Part shown: positions 47,786-58,005 of the stretch, one piece after another | Numbering within the stretch: position 1 is the first letter of the stretch | Layout of the letters: each line of letters begins with the position of its first letter | Assembly: GCA_944379995.1 (NCBI GenBank) | Contig: CALWGF010000008.1 | Location: 1-64,000 of the forward strand | Direction: 5' to 3' | DNA from: an uncultured Clostridia bacterium | GTDB taxonomy: Bacteria; Bacillota; Clostridia; Lachnospirales; Anaerotignaceae | DNA length: 64,000 nucleotides | Position numbers and translations under genes: made by a program | Notes under the pieces: generated by a model | Seen by the model: the letters and a program-made list of their open reading frames with translations, nothing else | Told to the model about the DNA's origin: nothing | Database searches by the model: none

Positions 47786-50686
47786 TTATCCATTAAATCC
47801 ACCTTGTTCTTTAAACTCATCATATTCTTCTTGTGACATAAGGACTTTTCTTGGTTTACTTCCATCTTCTGGTCCAACAATTCCCCTATCTTCAAGGGCT
47901 TCCATAAGATTTGCAGCTCTATTATAACCAATTCTAAAATGACGTTGAAGCATAGAAACAGATGCTTTTTCTTTTTTTACAACAAGCTCTATTGCAGCTT
48001 CAAAATGCTCGTCCATATTTTCGCCACCAGATAAGTTTTTAGTAGAAGATGTTATTTCTTCAATCATTTCAGTACTATATCCTGAATGACCATCTTGTTT
48101 TACAAAGGCAACTATATTTTCAACTTCTTTATCTGTTACAAAAGCACCTTGTATTCTTACAGGTTTACTCATACCAACAGGACAGAAAAGCATATCACCT
48201 TTTCCAAGAAGTTTTTCAGCACCTGTTGTATCAAGTATTGTTCTTGAGTCAATACCTGAAGAAACGGCAAATGCAAGTCTTGAAGGTATATTTGCTTTAA
48301 TAACACCTGTAATAACATCAACAGAAGGTCTTTGAGTTGCAATTATAAGATGAAGTCCGGCAGCACGTGCCATCTGTGCAAGACGACATATAGAGTCTTC
48401 AACCTCTCCCGGTGCAGCCATCATAAGGTCTGCAAGCTCATCTATAATAATTACAATCTGAGGCATAAGGTCTGTTTCGCCCTTTTCCTTTTTCATTGCA
48501 TTAAAGCCTTTTATATCTCTTACATTATGCTCTGCAAAGTCATTATATCTTTGGAGCATTTCTCTAACAGCCCAATTTAATGCACTAGCAGCTTTTTTAG
48601 GGTCTGTAACAACAGGTATAAGAAGATGTGGTATACCATTATAAACACTTAACTCAACTACTTTAGGGTCAACTAAAAGAAGTTTAACTTCTTCCGGTTT
48701 TGCCTTATAAATAATACTTGTTATAAGTGTATTTATACAAACACTCTTACCAGAACCTGTTGCACCTGCAATAAGAAGATGTGGCATTTTTGCTATATCT
48801 GTTACTACACATTTTCCTGCTATATCTTCACCAAGGGCAAAAGCAAGTTTTGATGAGAAATTTTGAAATTCATCAGATTCAAGAACTGTTCTTAAATATA
48901 CTGATTGTGTTTCTTTGTTTGGAACTTCTATACCAACAGCAGCTTTTCCCGGTATAGGTGCTTCAATTCTTATTCCTGCCGCAGCAAGATTTAATGCAAT
49001 ATCATCAGCAAGGTTTACAATTTTACTTACTTTAACACCTTGACTTGGTGAAAGCTCATATCTTGTTACTGTTGGTCCTCTATTTATCTGTATTACTTTT
49101 GCATCAACACCAAAACTTTTTAAAGTTTCTTCAAGTTTTTTTGCATTATTAATCATTTCAAGTTTTGAACCTTGACTTTGAACATTTTCATCTTTTCCAA
49201 GTAAATCCATAGGAGGGAAAACATATTCTTTTTTGTCCTCTTTTGGTTGTGATTGTATATTTTGAGAATTTTCAAATTCTTTTATAGAATTATCATCAGT
49301 TACAGTTTTTTGTTGTGTGTCTATTTCTTGTTTTGTTTCTATATTTGTTTGTGTAGTTACTGTATTTTCTGGTTGTATATTTTCTGTTACTTCTGTATCT
49401 ATATTATTTATATTACTTGTATAATTATCACTTTCAATATCTGTATTTTCAACAAGTGATTTTTCCATTTCCTCAAATGCTTTTTCGATAGCTTCTGTAT
49501 CAGCATCATATGCATCTTTATCATAATCAATATTGTTAACAGTTTTTAATTCTGTATCTACACTTTCAGTATTCATACTATCAATATTTTTAAATACTTC
49601 TTTTTGTATTTCAACAACTTCTTCAGATTTTGTATCTTTTCCAAAATCTTCGTTAACAATATCGTTAAAAAATTTATATTCTTCAACATTATTTTTATCA
49701 TTATAAACTTTATTTTCATCTTTATTGTTTATATCATTTGTATTTGATGTTGAAAAATCATTTCCAAAAGGAAAATCATTATCTTTTTCAATTTCAATTT
49801 TAAAGTCATAAATACCTTTAGGTGCTTTTTCGTATTTTCTAGGTTCTCTTTTCTTAAATACAGTTTCTTCAACATATGGAGCTTCTTCATTAAAATCATC
49901 TTTATCTATAATAAAATCAGGTATTTTTCTTTGTTTTGATTTATTAGATACAGATTTTGAAGTTCTATTATTTTGTGGTACTTTACTATTATTATAATTT
50001 TCTCTTTCAACACGATTTTTATATTCTCGTATTTTTGTTTTATTATATTTATAAGCACCTGAAACTCCGGCAAAAAATGATTTTCCTGTTGCCATTATTG
50101 CAGAAATAATTAAAAGGGCAATAAGTATTATTGTTGCACCTATTTTTCCAAAAGCAGATGCAAATAAATTTCCAAAAATACCGCCTATAAGACCACCATT
50201 TCCACTTCCGCCATTTTTATAAAGTACAGCCATTTTTTCAAAAACACTTGCATTAGCTGAAAAAGTTTCAGTATTAAAAACAGCTATTATAGCACCAAAA
50301 AATATAATACATAAAAATGTTCCTATAAGTTTTATTTCCTTAAATCTTTTATTTTCAGATGTAAGAAGCCATACACAATAGCCTATTACTGCAATAGGCA
50401 TAATATAAGCACTAAATCCAAAAAGACCTTTAAAGAATGAATTTATAAGACTTCCTACAACTCCCATACTACTGCTAAAAAGACTTATTATAGTTATTAT
50501 AGATATTACAATTATAAGTATTATTATTATTTCATCAGTTAATGTATCACCAAAAGCAGGGCTTTTATCTACTGTTTTTTTAACAGCGGGAGCTGATTTA
50601 TTAACTGCTTTTTTTACTTTTGTGGAAGTTCTTTTTGTTTTTTTTCTATTAGATGTATTTTTAGAACTTTTTCTAGTTTCCCCCAT
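47786..50686 (-). CDS. ftsK: DNA translocase FtsK/SpoIIIE
   Basis: This 966-residue septal DNA pump has an N-terminal basic region, four membrane helices (about 55-205) and a long acidic low-complexity linker (about 270-520, rich in N, D, E, T). The RecA-like motor has Walker [12 protein letters not shown] and Walker [14 protein letters not shown]. The C-terminal gamma winged helix that reads chromosome polarity signals is [20 protein letters not shown] ... [18 protein letters not shown]. It clears DNA from the division or sporulation septum. The start has AGAGGTGGAAAA upstream. Confidence 0.96.
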   Translation of the reverse strand: MGETRKSSKNTSNRKKTKRTSTKVKKAVNKSAPAVKKTVDKSPAFGDTLTDEIIIILIIVISIITIISLFSSSMGVVGSLINSFFKGLFGFSAYIMPIAVIGYCVWLLTSENKRFKEIKLIGTFLCIIFFGAIIAVFNTETFSANASVFEKMAVLYKNGGSGNGGLIGGIFGNLFASAFGKIGATIILIALLIISAIMATGKSFFAGVSGAYKYNKTKIREYKNRVERENYNNSKVPQNNRTSKSVSNKSKQRKIPDFIIDKDDFNEEAPYVEETVFKKREPRKYEKAPKGIYDFKIEIEKDNDFPFGNDFSTSNTNDINNKDENKVYNDKNNVEEYKFFNDIVNEDFGKDTKSEEVVEIQKEVFKNIDSMNTESVDTELKTVNNIDYDKDAYDADTEAIEKAFEEMEKSLVENTDIESDNYTSNINNIDTEVTENIQPENTVTTQTNIETKQEIDTQQKTVTDDNSIKEFENSQNIQSQPKEDKKEYVFPPMDLLGKDENVQSQGSKLEMINNAKKLEETLKSFGVDAKVIQINRGPTVTRYELSPSQGVKVSKIVNLADDIALNLAAAGIRIEAPIPGKAAVGIEVPNKETQSVYLRTVLESDEFQNFSSKLAFALGEDIAGKCVVTDIAKMPHLLIAGATGSGKSVCINTLITSIIYKAKPEEVKLLLVDPKVVELSVYNGIPHLLIPVVTDPKKAASALNWAVREMLQRYNDFAEHNVRDIKGFNAMKKEKGETDLMPQIVIIIDELADLMMAAPGEVEDSICRLAQMARAAGLHLIIATQRPSVDVITGVIKANIPSRLAFAVSSGIDSRTILDTTGAEKLLGKGDMLFCPVGMSKPVRIQGAFVTDKEVENIVAFVKQDGHSGYSTEMIEEITSSTKNLSGGENMDEHFEAAIELVVKKEKASVSMLQRHFRIGYNRAANLMEALEDRGIVGPEDGSKPRKVLMSQEEYDEFKEQGGFNG

Positions 50687-50917
50687 TTTTCCACCTCTTT
50701 TTTTTAACTTCAGTTCGATTTTACAAACATATAGTATATCATAAAATTACAATTCAATAAACAATAAAAACTTTATAAATAATATTTATTTTTAAACCAA
50801 ATTACAACACTATTTCATAAAAATAAGTGTTAGCTATTGTTTTTATATTTTAATTTAAAATTTTATATGATAGAATACATTTTATTAAATATAAAATCTA
50901 TATAAGGAGAATAGACC

Positions 50918-52081
50918 ATGAAAAATATAGAAAAAAAAATAGGTATCATTGGTGGTGGACAACTTGGTAAAATGATGATACAAGAAGCAAAAAAAATGGG
51001 GTTCTATATAACTGTACTTGACCCTACATTAAAATGCCCTGCTCATACATTAGTTGATGAACATATAGGTGCAAACTTTGATGATGAAACTGCTATACGT
51101 CTTCTTGCATCAAAATCAGATGTAATCACTTATGAATTTGAACATATAGGTGCAGACATACTTGAAACACTTGAAAATGAAGGTGTAAAAGTATACCCTA
51201 CTGCAAAAAGTCTTAAAATAATACAAAACAAATACTCTCAAAAATCCCTTCTTCTTAAAAACAATATTCCAATGCCAGAATTTACATCAGTAAAAATACC
51301 TAATGACATTAAAAATGCAGGTGAAAAATATGGTTATCCATTTCTTTTAAAATCATGTACAGGTGGTTATGACGGAAAAGGTAACTTTGTTATACATAAT
51401 GAAAACGAAATCAACGAAGGTTTCAAAGCCTTAGGTAGTGGTAAAATACCACTTATGGCAGAAAAATTCTTCCCATTTACAATGGAAATTTCCGTTCTTG
51501 CTTGTAGAGGGATAAATGGTGAAATAGAAGTTTATCCTGTTGCAGAAAACATACACCATGATAATATACTTTTCGAAACAAGAGTTCCTGCAAATATATC
51601 AGAAGAAACATCAAAAAAAGCTATGGAACTTGCAAAATCAGTTATGGAAATATTCGAAGGTGTTGGAATGTTCTGTGTAGAAATGTTTGTTGATAAAGAC
51701 GGAAATGTAGCATTAAACGAAGTTGCACCACGTCCTCATAATTCAGGGCATTATACAATAGAAGCCTGTATGACAAGCCAATTTGAACAGCATATACGTG
51801 CTGTATCCGGTCTTCCTCTCGGTTCGTCAAAACTTATAATGCCAACTGTAATGAGAAATCTTTTAGGCGAAGAAGGATTTAATGGAAATGCTACTGTTGA
51901 AGGTGCAGACGAAGCATTAAATATAAAAGGTGTTTATTTACATATTTATGGAAAAGAAAAATCTGTTCCAAAAAGAAAAATGGGACATTTAACAGTAATT
52001 TCAGATACACTTGAAGAAGCATCAGAAAAGGCAAAAAAAGCATATGATTTTATTAAAATAAAAGGTACAGATAAAATATAA
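50918..52081 (+). CDS. purK: 5-(carboxyamino)imidazole ribonucleotide synthase
   Basis: This 387-residue ATP-grasp enzyme makes N5-CAIR from AIR, ATP and bicarbonate in purine synthesis. The N-terminal preATP-grasp loop is GIIGGGQLGKMMIQEAKKMG. The ATP-grasp body has LKSCTGGYDGKGN, and the C-terminal part has EVAPRPHNSGHYTIEA. It stands alone, without purE next to it, which is unusual since the two are normally adjacent. No purine riboswitch is visible in the 230-bp upstream gap, which is AT-rich and otherwise featureless. The start follows AAGGAGAATAGACC. Confidence 0.95.
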   Translation: MKNIEKKIGIIGGGQLGKMMIQEAKKMGFYITVLDPTLKCPAHTLVDEHIGANFDDETAIRLLASKSDVITYEFEHIGADILETLENEGVKVYPTAKSLKIIQNKYSQKSLLLKNNIPMPEFTSVKIPNDIKNAGEKYGYPFLLKSCTGGYDGKGNFVIHNENEINEGFKALGSGKIPLMAEKFFPFTMEISVLACRGINGEIEVYPVAENIHHDNILFETRVPANISEETSKKAMELAKSVMEIFEGVGMFCVEMFVDKDGNVALNEVAPRPHNSGHYTIEACMTSQFEQHIRAVSGLPLGSSKLIMPTVMRNLLGEEGFNGNATVEGADEALNIKGVYLHIYGKEKSVPKRKMGHLTVISDTLEEASEKAKKAYDFIKIKGTDKI

Positions 52082-52084
52082 AGC

Positions 52085-52120
52085 AAAAAACCTATTACAT
52101 TAATGTAATAGGTTTTTTTT
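52085..52120. terminator. Bidirectional terminator between purK and dehydrogenase gene
   Basis: A 16-bp stem AAAAAACCTATTACAT and complement has a T run. Confidence 0.9.
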
Positions 52121-52121
52121 A

Positions 52122-52985
52122 TTATTTTTCATAATATTTTATAAGAGCCTGTGTTCCAAGGTCTTCCATACCCTCTTTTTCAAGACATTTATACATATCA
52201 TAAACAGATTTTAATATTTCCGGCTTAAATCCAACAGCTTCAGCTTCTTCAAGGGCAATTTTCATATCTTTTATATAGTGTTTTATAAAAAATCCTGGTG
52301 ACATATCATCATCAATTATTTTAGCACCATTATTTGATAACTGCCAACTTCCAGCAGCACCGTTTTTTACACTATTAAACATCATTTCAATATTAAGACC
52401 ATGTTTTTTTCCATATGTTATAGCCTCACATACACTGGCAATACAGCCTGAAAGTAATATTTGATTAACCATTTTTGTATGTTGTCCAAATCCTGCTTTC
52501 CCCTCATAAAGTATTGTTGTACCCATAGCAGAAAAAATATCATAACAAGCATAAAAATCTTCTTTATCTCCACCAACCATTATTGAAAGAGTTCCATTTT
52601 TTGCACCAGTATCACCACCACTAACAGGTGCATCTAATGCTTTAATATTTTTAGTTTTTGCTGCATTATATATTTCAACAGAAAGTTTTGGACTTGTTGT
52701 AGTCATATCAATTATATATGTATCAGTATCAACATTTTCTATTATACCATTTTCACCAAAATAAACTTCTTCAACATCTTTTGGATAGCCTACCATAGTT
52801 ATTACAGCATATTTATTTTTTACACATTCGCAAATGGTATCACACCAAATTGCACCCTCTTCTATAATATCAATAGCTTTTTCTTTTGTTCTTGTATATA
52901 TATAAACATTATAACCTTTTTTCATAAGATTTCTTGCCATTGATTTTCCCATTACGCCTATACCAATAAAAGCTATATTTTTCAT
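52122..52985 (-). CDS. NAD(P)-dependent beta-hydroxyacid dehydrogenase (HIBADH family)
   Basis: This 287-residue oxidoreductase belongs to the 3-hydroxyisobutyrate / tartronate semialdehyde reductase family. The Rossmann loop is GIGVMGKSMARNLMKKGY. The substrate motif is DAPVSGGDTGAKNGTLSIMV, and the catalytic lysine sits in FGQHTKMVNQIL. The precise substrate is not determinable from sequence; tartronate semialdehyde, 3-hydroxyisobutyrate and succinic semialdehyde are options. Single gene, with GGGAGGTATAAC before ATG. Confidence 0.88.
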   Translation of the reverse strand: MKNIAFIGIGVMGKSMARNLMKKGYNVYIYTRTKEKAIDIIEEGAIWCDTICECVKNKYAVITMVGYPKDVEEVYFGENGIIENVDTDTYIIDMTTTSPKLSVEIYNAAKTKNIKALDAPVSGGDTGAKNGTLSIMVGGDKEDFYACYDIFSAMGTTILYEGKAGFGQHTKMVNQILLSGCIASVCEAITYGKKHGLNIEMMFNSVKNGAAGSWQLSNNGAKIIDDDMSPGFFIKHYIKDMKIALEEAEAVGFKPEILKSVYDMYKCLEKEGMEDLGTQALIKYYEK

Positions 52986-53131
52986 TGTTATACCTCCCTT
53001 TCATATATTTTTATAATAGCATTGGTAACGATTAAATTCAATTTGATAGTAAAATATTTATATAAAATGTATATTCAATGATTTTTTATAATTTGTTATT
53101 ATTTTAATAGACTTTTTTGGAGGAGATAACA

Positions 53132-53617
53132 TTGGATAAATATATTTTTAAAATTTTATATGGTATTGGCTTAAAAAACAAAAAAATAGTAAAATATACT
53201 GCAAAACTTCTTCCATTATTTTTTATTGTAATATATTCTTTTGGAATTATATATGTTGCTGTTTTTAAAAATACTCATATTATAAAATTTATATTTGTAC
53301 CCTTATTTACACTATTAAGTGTAAGTATTATAAGAAAATTAGTAAAAAGAAAACGTCCTTTTGAAAAAATTCCAGACATAGAGCCTATAATACATCACGA
53401 AAATGGTGAGTCTTTTCCAAGCCGTCATACAGTAAGTTCTGTAATAATAAGTATGGCTTTTATTTATATAAATCCACAAATTGGAATTATTATGCTTATT
53501 ATTTCTCTTTTTGTAGGCTTATCAAGAATTATGGCTGGTGTACATTATCCTTCTGATGTACTTTCGGGTATAATTTATAGTATAATCATAGGATATTTAG
53601 GTTTTTTTATAATTTAA
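53132..53617 (+). CDS. PAP2 family phosphatase
   Basis: This 161-residue membrane phosphatase has the three acid phosphatase motifs: KRKRPF, SFPSRHT (PSRH instead of the usual PSGH) and SRIMAGVHYPSD. Four to five hydrophobic segments surround them. Likely substrates are lipid phosphates such as undecaprenyl pyrophosphate or phosphatidylglycerol phosphate. The start is TTG at 53132 with GGAGGAG 6 nt upstream; TTG at 53117 overlaps that site. It begins a three-gene operon with a radical SAM gene and nth. Confidence 0.85.
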   Translation: MDKYIFKILYGIGLKNKKIVKYTAKLLPLFFIVIYSFGIIYVAVFKNTHIIKFIFVPLFTLLSVSIIRKLVKRKRPFEKIPDIEPIIHHENGESFPSRHTVSSVIISMAFIYINPQIGIIMLIISLFVGLSRIMAGVHYPSDVLSGIIYSIIIGYLGFFII

Positions 53618-53635
53618 TTGGGATATGGTGATAAA

Positions 53636-55390
53636 ATGAAAATACTTTTAACTGCTATAAATGCAAAATTTATACATTCTTCACTTGCTTTAAGAAGTTT
53701 AAAAAAATATGCTTCAAAGTATAGTGAAAATATTTTTTTAAAAGAGTTTACTATAAATCAAGAAACAGATTTTATATTAAGTGAAATTTATAAAGAAAAT
53801 CCTGATGTTATAGGTTTTTCATGTTATATATGGAATATGGGTATAATATCAGAACTTGTTGAAAACCTCAAAAAAATACTACCAAAAACAATAATAATAT
53901 TAGGTGGTCCAGAAGTTTCCTATGAGTCCGAAGAAGTTTTAATTGAAAATCCATATGCTGATATTATAATACGTGGTGAAGGTGAAATAACATTTTTAGA
54001 ACTTTCAGAATATTTTATTGACAATACAATAGAACTTTTAAATATAGACGGTATAACATACAGAAATAATAAAAATGAAATTTTATCAACACCAAAAAGA
54101 AAAGCTGCCATTCTTGATGACATACCTTTTGTATATGATGATATGACAGACCTTGAAAATAGAATAATTTATTATGAAACACAAAGAGGTTGTCCTTATA
54201 ATTGTCAATACTGCCTTTCATCAATAGAAAAAGGTGTAAGATTTCTTTCAGAAGAAAGAGTTAAATCCGATTTGCAGTTTTTTATAGATAATAATGTAAA
54301 ACAAGTTAAATTTGTTGACAGAACATTTAACTGTAACAAAAAGCATGCCATGATGATATGGAAATATATAATGGATAATGATAATGGTATAACAAATTTT
54401 CATATGGAAATTACTGCTGATATAATGGACAATGAAGCATTAGAACTGCTTAAAAATGCACGAAAAGGACTTTTCCAGTTTGAAATAGGTGTTCAGTCAA
54501 CAAACCCTAAAACAATAGAAGCTATTAAGAGAAACACTAGTTTTGAAGGCTTAACAGAAATAGTTAAAAAAATAAAAGACTTAGGAAATATACATGAACA
54601 TCTTGACCTTATTGCAGGTTTGCCATATGAAGATTATAATTCTTTTAGAAATTCATTTAATGATGTTTTTGCACTTGAACCAGAACAACTTCAATTAGGA
54701 TTTTTAAAACTTTTAAAAGGTTCTGGACTTAGACGAGATGCTGAAAAATATGGTATTATTTACAGACGTCGTCCAAACTATGAAGTTTTATATACAAAAG
54801 AAATTTCATATGGTGAAATGGAAAGATTAAAACTTGTAGAAGAAATGACAGAAACATATTATAATTCCGGAAAAGCTCTCAATACAATAAAATATATTAC
54901 AAGTATATACACATCTCCTTTTGATTTCTTTCAAGATTTAGGAGATTATTGGGAAAGTAAAGGTCATCATGCTGTTAAACACAGTAAAATGGAACTTTTT
55001 CAAATAATGTATTCATTTTCATTGGAAAATAACATTCTTAAAGATAAATCTGATATTATAAAAGAACTTTTGAGATTTGATATATTTGCTGGTGATAATG
55101 TAAAAACACTACCAAACGACCTCTGTGGTGAAAGTAAAGATATTAAAGAAAAAATATTTACATTCTATAAAAATGAGGCTAATATCGAAAAATACACACC
55201 TAATTTAAAGGATTTTTCATATCAGCAAATTTCAAGAATGTGTCACATAGAGCTTTTTAAATACAATGTATTTGATATTGTAAAAAAACCAAAAAATAAT
55301 ATAGTTGAAAATGAAACAGCTGTATTATTTAATTATTATAAAAAAGATGAAATTTCAAACAAACCTGTTTACTATAAAATAGAAATTTGA
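53636..55390 (+). CDS. B12-binding radical SAM protein (DUF4080 type)
   Basis: The 584-residue protein has an N-terminal cobalamin-binding-like Rossmann domain (about 1-130, VIGFSCYIWNM, ILGGPEVSYESEEVL) and a radical SAM domain with CPYNCQYCLSS. A C-terminal domain of about 200 residues follows, as in DUF4080 proteins. The reaction is unknown for this subfamily; methyl transfer or other radical chemistry on small molecules or RNA is possible. ATG at 53636 follows GGTGAT; TTG at 53618 overlaps the end of the previous gene region. nth starts 14 bp downstream, so they are co-transcribed. Confidence 0.88.
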   Translation: MKILLTAINAKFIHSSLALRSLKKYASKYSENIFLKEFTINQETDFILSEIYKENPDVIGFSCYIWNMGIISELVENLKKILPKTIIILGGPEVSYESEEVLIENPYADIIIRGEGEITFLELSEYFIDNTIELLNIDGITYRNNKNEILSTPKRKAAILDDIPFVYDDMTDLENRIIYYETQRGCPYNCQYCLSSIEKGVRFLSEERVKSDLQFFIDNNVKQVKFVDRTFNCNKKHAMMIWKYIMDNDNGITNFHMEITADIMDNEALELLKNARKGLFQFEIGVQSTNPKTIEAIKRNTSFEGLTEIVKKIKDLGNIHEHLDLIAGLPYEDYNSFRNSFNDVFALEPEQLQLGFLKLLKGSGLRRDAEKYGIIYRRRPNYEVLYTKEISYGEMERLKLVEEMTETYYNSGKALNTIKYITSIYTSPFDFFQDLGDYWESKGHHAVKHSKMELFQIMYSFSLENNILKDKSDIIKELLRFDIFAGDNVKTLPNDLCGESKDIKEKIFTFYKNEANIEKYTPNLKDFSYQQISRMCHIELFKYNVFDIVKKPKNNIVENETAVLFNYYKKDEISNKPVYYKIEI

Positions 55391-55404
55391 AAGGAGATAT
55401 AAAT

Positions 55405-56055
55405 TTGAAAAAATCAGAAAGAGTTGAAAATGTATTAAGACTTCTTGATGAGCATTATGGTCCAACAAAATGTTATCTTAATCATGAAAATGCTTGGCAG
55501 CTTTTAATAGCAACAATATTAAGTGCTCAATGTACAGATGACAGAGTTAATATAGTCACAGAAAGTCTTTTTAAAAAATATACAAGTATAAAAGATTTTG
55601 CAGAAGCTGAACTTTCAGAACTTGAACAAGATATTCGTTCAACAGGTTTTTACCATAACAAAGCTAAAAATATACGTCTTTGTTGTCAACAGCTTTTAAG
55701 TGAATTTGGTGGAGAAGTTCCAAGTGATATTGAAAGTCTTACTAAACTTGCAGGTGTTGGAAGAAAAACAGCAAATGTTGTAAGAGGAAATATATATAAT
55801 ATACCTAGTGTTGTTGTTGATACACATGTAAAAAGAGTTTCTAACATGTTAGGATTTACAAAAAATCAAGACCCTGTAAAAATTGAATTTGACCTTATGA
55901 AAATATTACCTAAAGACCATTGGATAAGTTATAACACTCAAATTATAGCCCATGGTAGAAAAGTTTGTATTGCCAGAAGACCTCAATGTGATAAGTGTTT
56001 TTTATTTGAATATTGTAAATCTGGAAAAAATATAATTAAACAAAAAACAAAATGA
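55405..56055 (+). CDS. nth: Endonuclease III
   Basis: This 216-residue DNA glycosylase/AP lyase repairs oxidised pyrimidines. The helix-hairpin-helix is LAGVGRKTANVV with the catalytic Lys, the catalytic Asp is in VVVDTHVKR, and the 4Fe-4S ligands are CIARRPQCDKCFLFEYC. The start is TTG at 55405 with AAAGGAG 7 nt upstream; TTG at 55387 precedes that site. Last gene of the operon. Confidence 0.95.
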   Translation: MKKSERVENVLRLLDEHYGPTKCYLNHENAWQLLIATILSAQCTDDRVNIVTESLFKKYTSIKDFAEAELSELEQDIRSTGFYHNKAKNIRLCCQQLLSEFGGEVPSDIESLTKLAGVGRKTANVVRGNIYNIPSVVVDTHVKRVSNMLGFTKNQDPVKIEFDLMKILPKDHWISYNTQIIAHGRKVCIARRPQCDKCFLFEYCKSGKNIIKQKTK

Positions 56056-56086
56056 AAAAAAGACAGGATAAAACCTGTCTTTTTTA
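56055..56086. terminator. Terminator between nth and ferredoxin gene
   Basis: The stem AAAAAAAGACAGG / CCTGTCTTTTTT has a 6-nt loop and works for both strands. Confidence 0.88.
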
Positions 56087-56100
56087 AATCTCATTGATAA

Positions 56101-56271
56101 TTATGCAAGTTTAGGAGCTCCTACTGGACAAACGTTTGCACAAGAACCACATTCGATGCAGTCACCTTCGTTTACTTTGTAAACACCGCCGTCTTCAACG
56201 ATACAAGATGTTGGACATTCAGAAGCACAAGCTCCACATCCGATACATGATGAATCAATCTGGTATGCCAT
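56101..56271 (-). CDS. 2[4Fe-4S] ferredoxin
   Basis: This 56-residue clostridial-type ferredoxin carries electrons in anaerobic metabolism (for example for pyruvate:ferredoxin oxidoreductase, hydrogenase or Rnf). Two complete CxxCxxCxxxCP motifs are present: CIGCGACASECP (9-20) and CIECGSCANVCP (38-49). Length matches the classic 55-56 residue form. The start has AAGGAGG 8 nt upstream. Codon use is richer in G/C-ending codons than in neighbours, which suggests high expression. A TTGCTA-17-TAAAAT promoter (minus strand, about 56306-56334) lies upstream. Confidence 0.96.
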   Translation of the reverse strand: MAYQIDSSCIGCGACASECPTSCIVEDGGVYKVNEGDCIECGSCANVCPVGAPKLA

Positions 56272-56422
56272 TGGAATACACCTCCTTCTGATTAGCTTTA
56301 CGTTTATTTTATATCAAAATGTGATAATTAGCAAGCCAAATAATAAAAATTTATATTATTTATATATAATAAACGAATATTAACAATTATATTAATATAT
56401 AGAATTGTTTTTTTGTATATGA

Positions 56423-56428
56423 TATAAT
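56423..56428 (+). promoter_or_regulatory. Extended -10 promoter of the SLH protein operon
   Basis: TGATATAAT (TGn plus TATAAT) lies about 57 bp before the start codon at 56486; no good -35 is visible. The rest of the gap 56272-56422 is AT-rich with only the ferredoxin promoter. Confidence 0.45.
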
Positions 56429-56485
56429 TTATTATGGGAATTTTTTATACATAACATATTTATGAATTATAAAGGAGATTTTTAA

Positions 56486-57571
56486 ATGAAAAATTTTCTC
56501 AATAAAGTTATAATACTAATATTAACAATTTTTATATTTAATATACAAATTTTTGCAGCAACAGTTAATTTTAGAATTGAAGGAACTGAAAATACTATAA
56601 TTGAAAAAAATACTTTTGGTGATACATTTATAGAAACATTACAAAATTTAGGAGAAGTTTATAATATACCCATTGTAATTTCTAATGAAAATGGAAATTC
56701 TATTATTTATAGTATAAATGGTATTAAAAATGGTGATATTAATAAAAATTCTTGTTGGAAAGGATTTTTGATAAGAGATAATAAAATAATAGAAATAACA
56801 GATATAAATAAAACACTTTTAAATAATGATAGTGTAGTAATTTATTATGGAAATAATGATACACTTATACCCTCTTTAAATTATACTAAAGACTCAAATA
56901 ATAATCTTAATATTAATATTACAACAACATATACTGAATGGAGTCAAGTTGGAGAAAATATACACTCTGAAAATATAACAAAAAATATAAATGGTGTATC
57001 AGTACATATATTATCCCCTTCTGGAGTATATTCTGTATTATCAACAGATGAAAAAGGTAGTGTTTCAATACCATTGAAAGAAAAGGGATATTATAGTTTT
57101 TATGGTGAAAGTTATAATAAAAATTCTGTTCCTTCTATGGTTAAAACAGATGTTATTAAATATCTTAATGGCTTTAATAATAAAAATAAGTATATAACTC
57201 GTGGTGAATTTGCTTGTCTTGTTGCTACATATTATGGTATAACAGGCAAATCCGATATACAATTTTCAGATGTTTCTATGGATAACCAATATAGTAAATA
57301 TATATATGCTCTTGCATCAAAAGGAATTATGGTAGGATATGGTGATGGAACATTTGGTATTAATAAAAAAGTAACTGCATTAGAAGCTGCTGCTATATTA
57401 GAAAGAGTAATAAATATAAATATTACTCTTAATGAAAATATAAATGTTCCTTATTGGGCAGAAAGTGGTATTGCACTTATGATACAAAAAGGAATTTACA
57501 ATAAAAATATGAATTTTAACAGCGGAATTGATATATATACAGCTGATAAAATTATAAAAACAAATATATAA
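56486..57571 (+). CDS. Secreted protein with DUF4430-like and S-layer homology domains
   Basis: The 361-residue protein has a signal peptide (about 1-25, ending IQIFAAT), a DUF4430-like domain (about 27-118, with NSCWKGFLIRDNKI and LLNNDSVVIYYG), a linker/beta domain (125-215), and then SLH sequence (about 240-305). The SLH part is GEFACLVATYYGI ... FSDVSMDNQYSKYIYALASK, then GIMVGYGDGTFGINKKVT. SLH repeats anchor proteins to cell-wall polymers. DUF4430 domains occur in transcobalamin-like and other surface-binding proteins, so ligand capture is possible. It is 12 bp upstream of a DtxR-family regulator and probably co-transcribed. Confidence 0.82.
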   Translation: MKNFLNKVIILILTIFIFNIQIFAATVNFRIEGTENTIIEKNTFGDTFIETLQNLGEVYNIPIVISNENGNSIIYSINGIKNGDINKNSCWKGFLIRDNKIIEITDINKTLLNNDSVVIYYGNNDTLIPSLNYTKDSNNNLNINITTTYTEWSQVGENIHSENITKNINGVSVHILSPSGVYSVLSTDEKGSVSIPLKEKGYYSFYGESYNKNSVPSMVKTDVIKYLNGFNNKNKYITRGEFACLVATYYGITGKSDIQFSDVSMDNQYSKYIYALASKGIMVGYGDGTFGINKKVTALEAAAILERVININITLNENINVPYWAESGIALMIQKGIYNKNMNFNSGIDIYTADKIIKTNI

Positions 57572-57583
57572 AGGTGGTTAGGT

Positions 57584-57979
57584 ATGATTAAAAAAAAGGG
57601 GACTAATGTGACTGCATCTTTAGAGGATTATTTAGAAACAATATATTTTTTAAATAATGATGACGGCGTAAGAGTTACAGATATTGCAACAGAACTTTCA
57701 ATATCAAAACCAAGTGTAAACAGAGCTATAAATACTCTTAAAGCACAAGGTCTTGTTACACATGAGCATTATGGTTCACTTTTTCTTACAGAAGAAGGTT
57801 TGGAAATAGCTAAAAAAGTTGCAAAAAGACATTTTACACTTAAAAAGTTTTTAAGCCAAGTTATTGGTGTTGAAGAAGATATTGCAGAGGAAGAAGCATG
57901 TCTTATAGAACATGGTCTTTCAACAAACACTGTTGAAAAAATTGAAAAATTTATGGATACAATACTTAATGATAAATAA
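57584..57979 (+). CDS. DtxR/MntR family metal-dependent transcriptional regulator
   Basis: This 131-residue repressor has an N-terminal winged helix (ASLEDYLETIYFL; VTDIATELSISKPSVNRAIN) and a C-terminal dimerisation/metal domain. It lacks the SH3-like third domain, as in MntR. Asp and Glu in SLEDYLE correspond to MntR metal ligands. The second metal block is EEACLIEH, with Cys where MntR has Glu, as in DtxR/IdeR, so the ligand set is mixed and the metal (Mn, Fe or Zn) is uncertain. It is convergent with znuACB and may control that operon. The start has AAAGGTGG upstream. Confidence 0.88.
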   Translation: MIKKKGTNVTASLEDYLETIYFLNNDDGVRVTDIATELSISKPSVNRAINTLKAQGLVTHEHYGSLFLTEEGLEIAKKVAKRHFTLKKFLSQVIGVEEDIAEEEACLIEHGLSTNTVEKIEKFMDTILNDK

Positions 57980-58005
57980 AAAGAACCCTTTTAAGGGTTC
58001 TTTTT
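57978..58005. terminator. Bidirectional terminator between DtxR-family gene and znuB
   Basis: A 13-bp stem AAAAAGAACCCTT and complement with a 2-nt loop overlaps the ends of both genes. Confidence 0.88.

Noticed and set aside
50687..50917. Purine riboswitch before purK
   Set aside because: None of the conserved purine aptamer loop sequences is present; the gap is plain AT-rich DNA.
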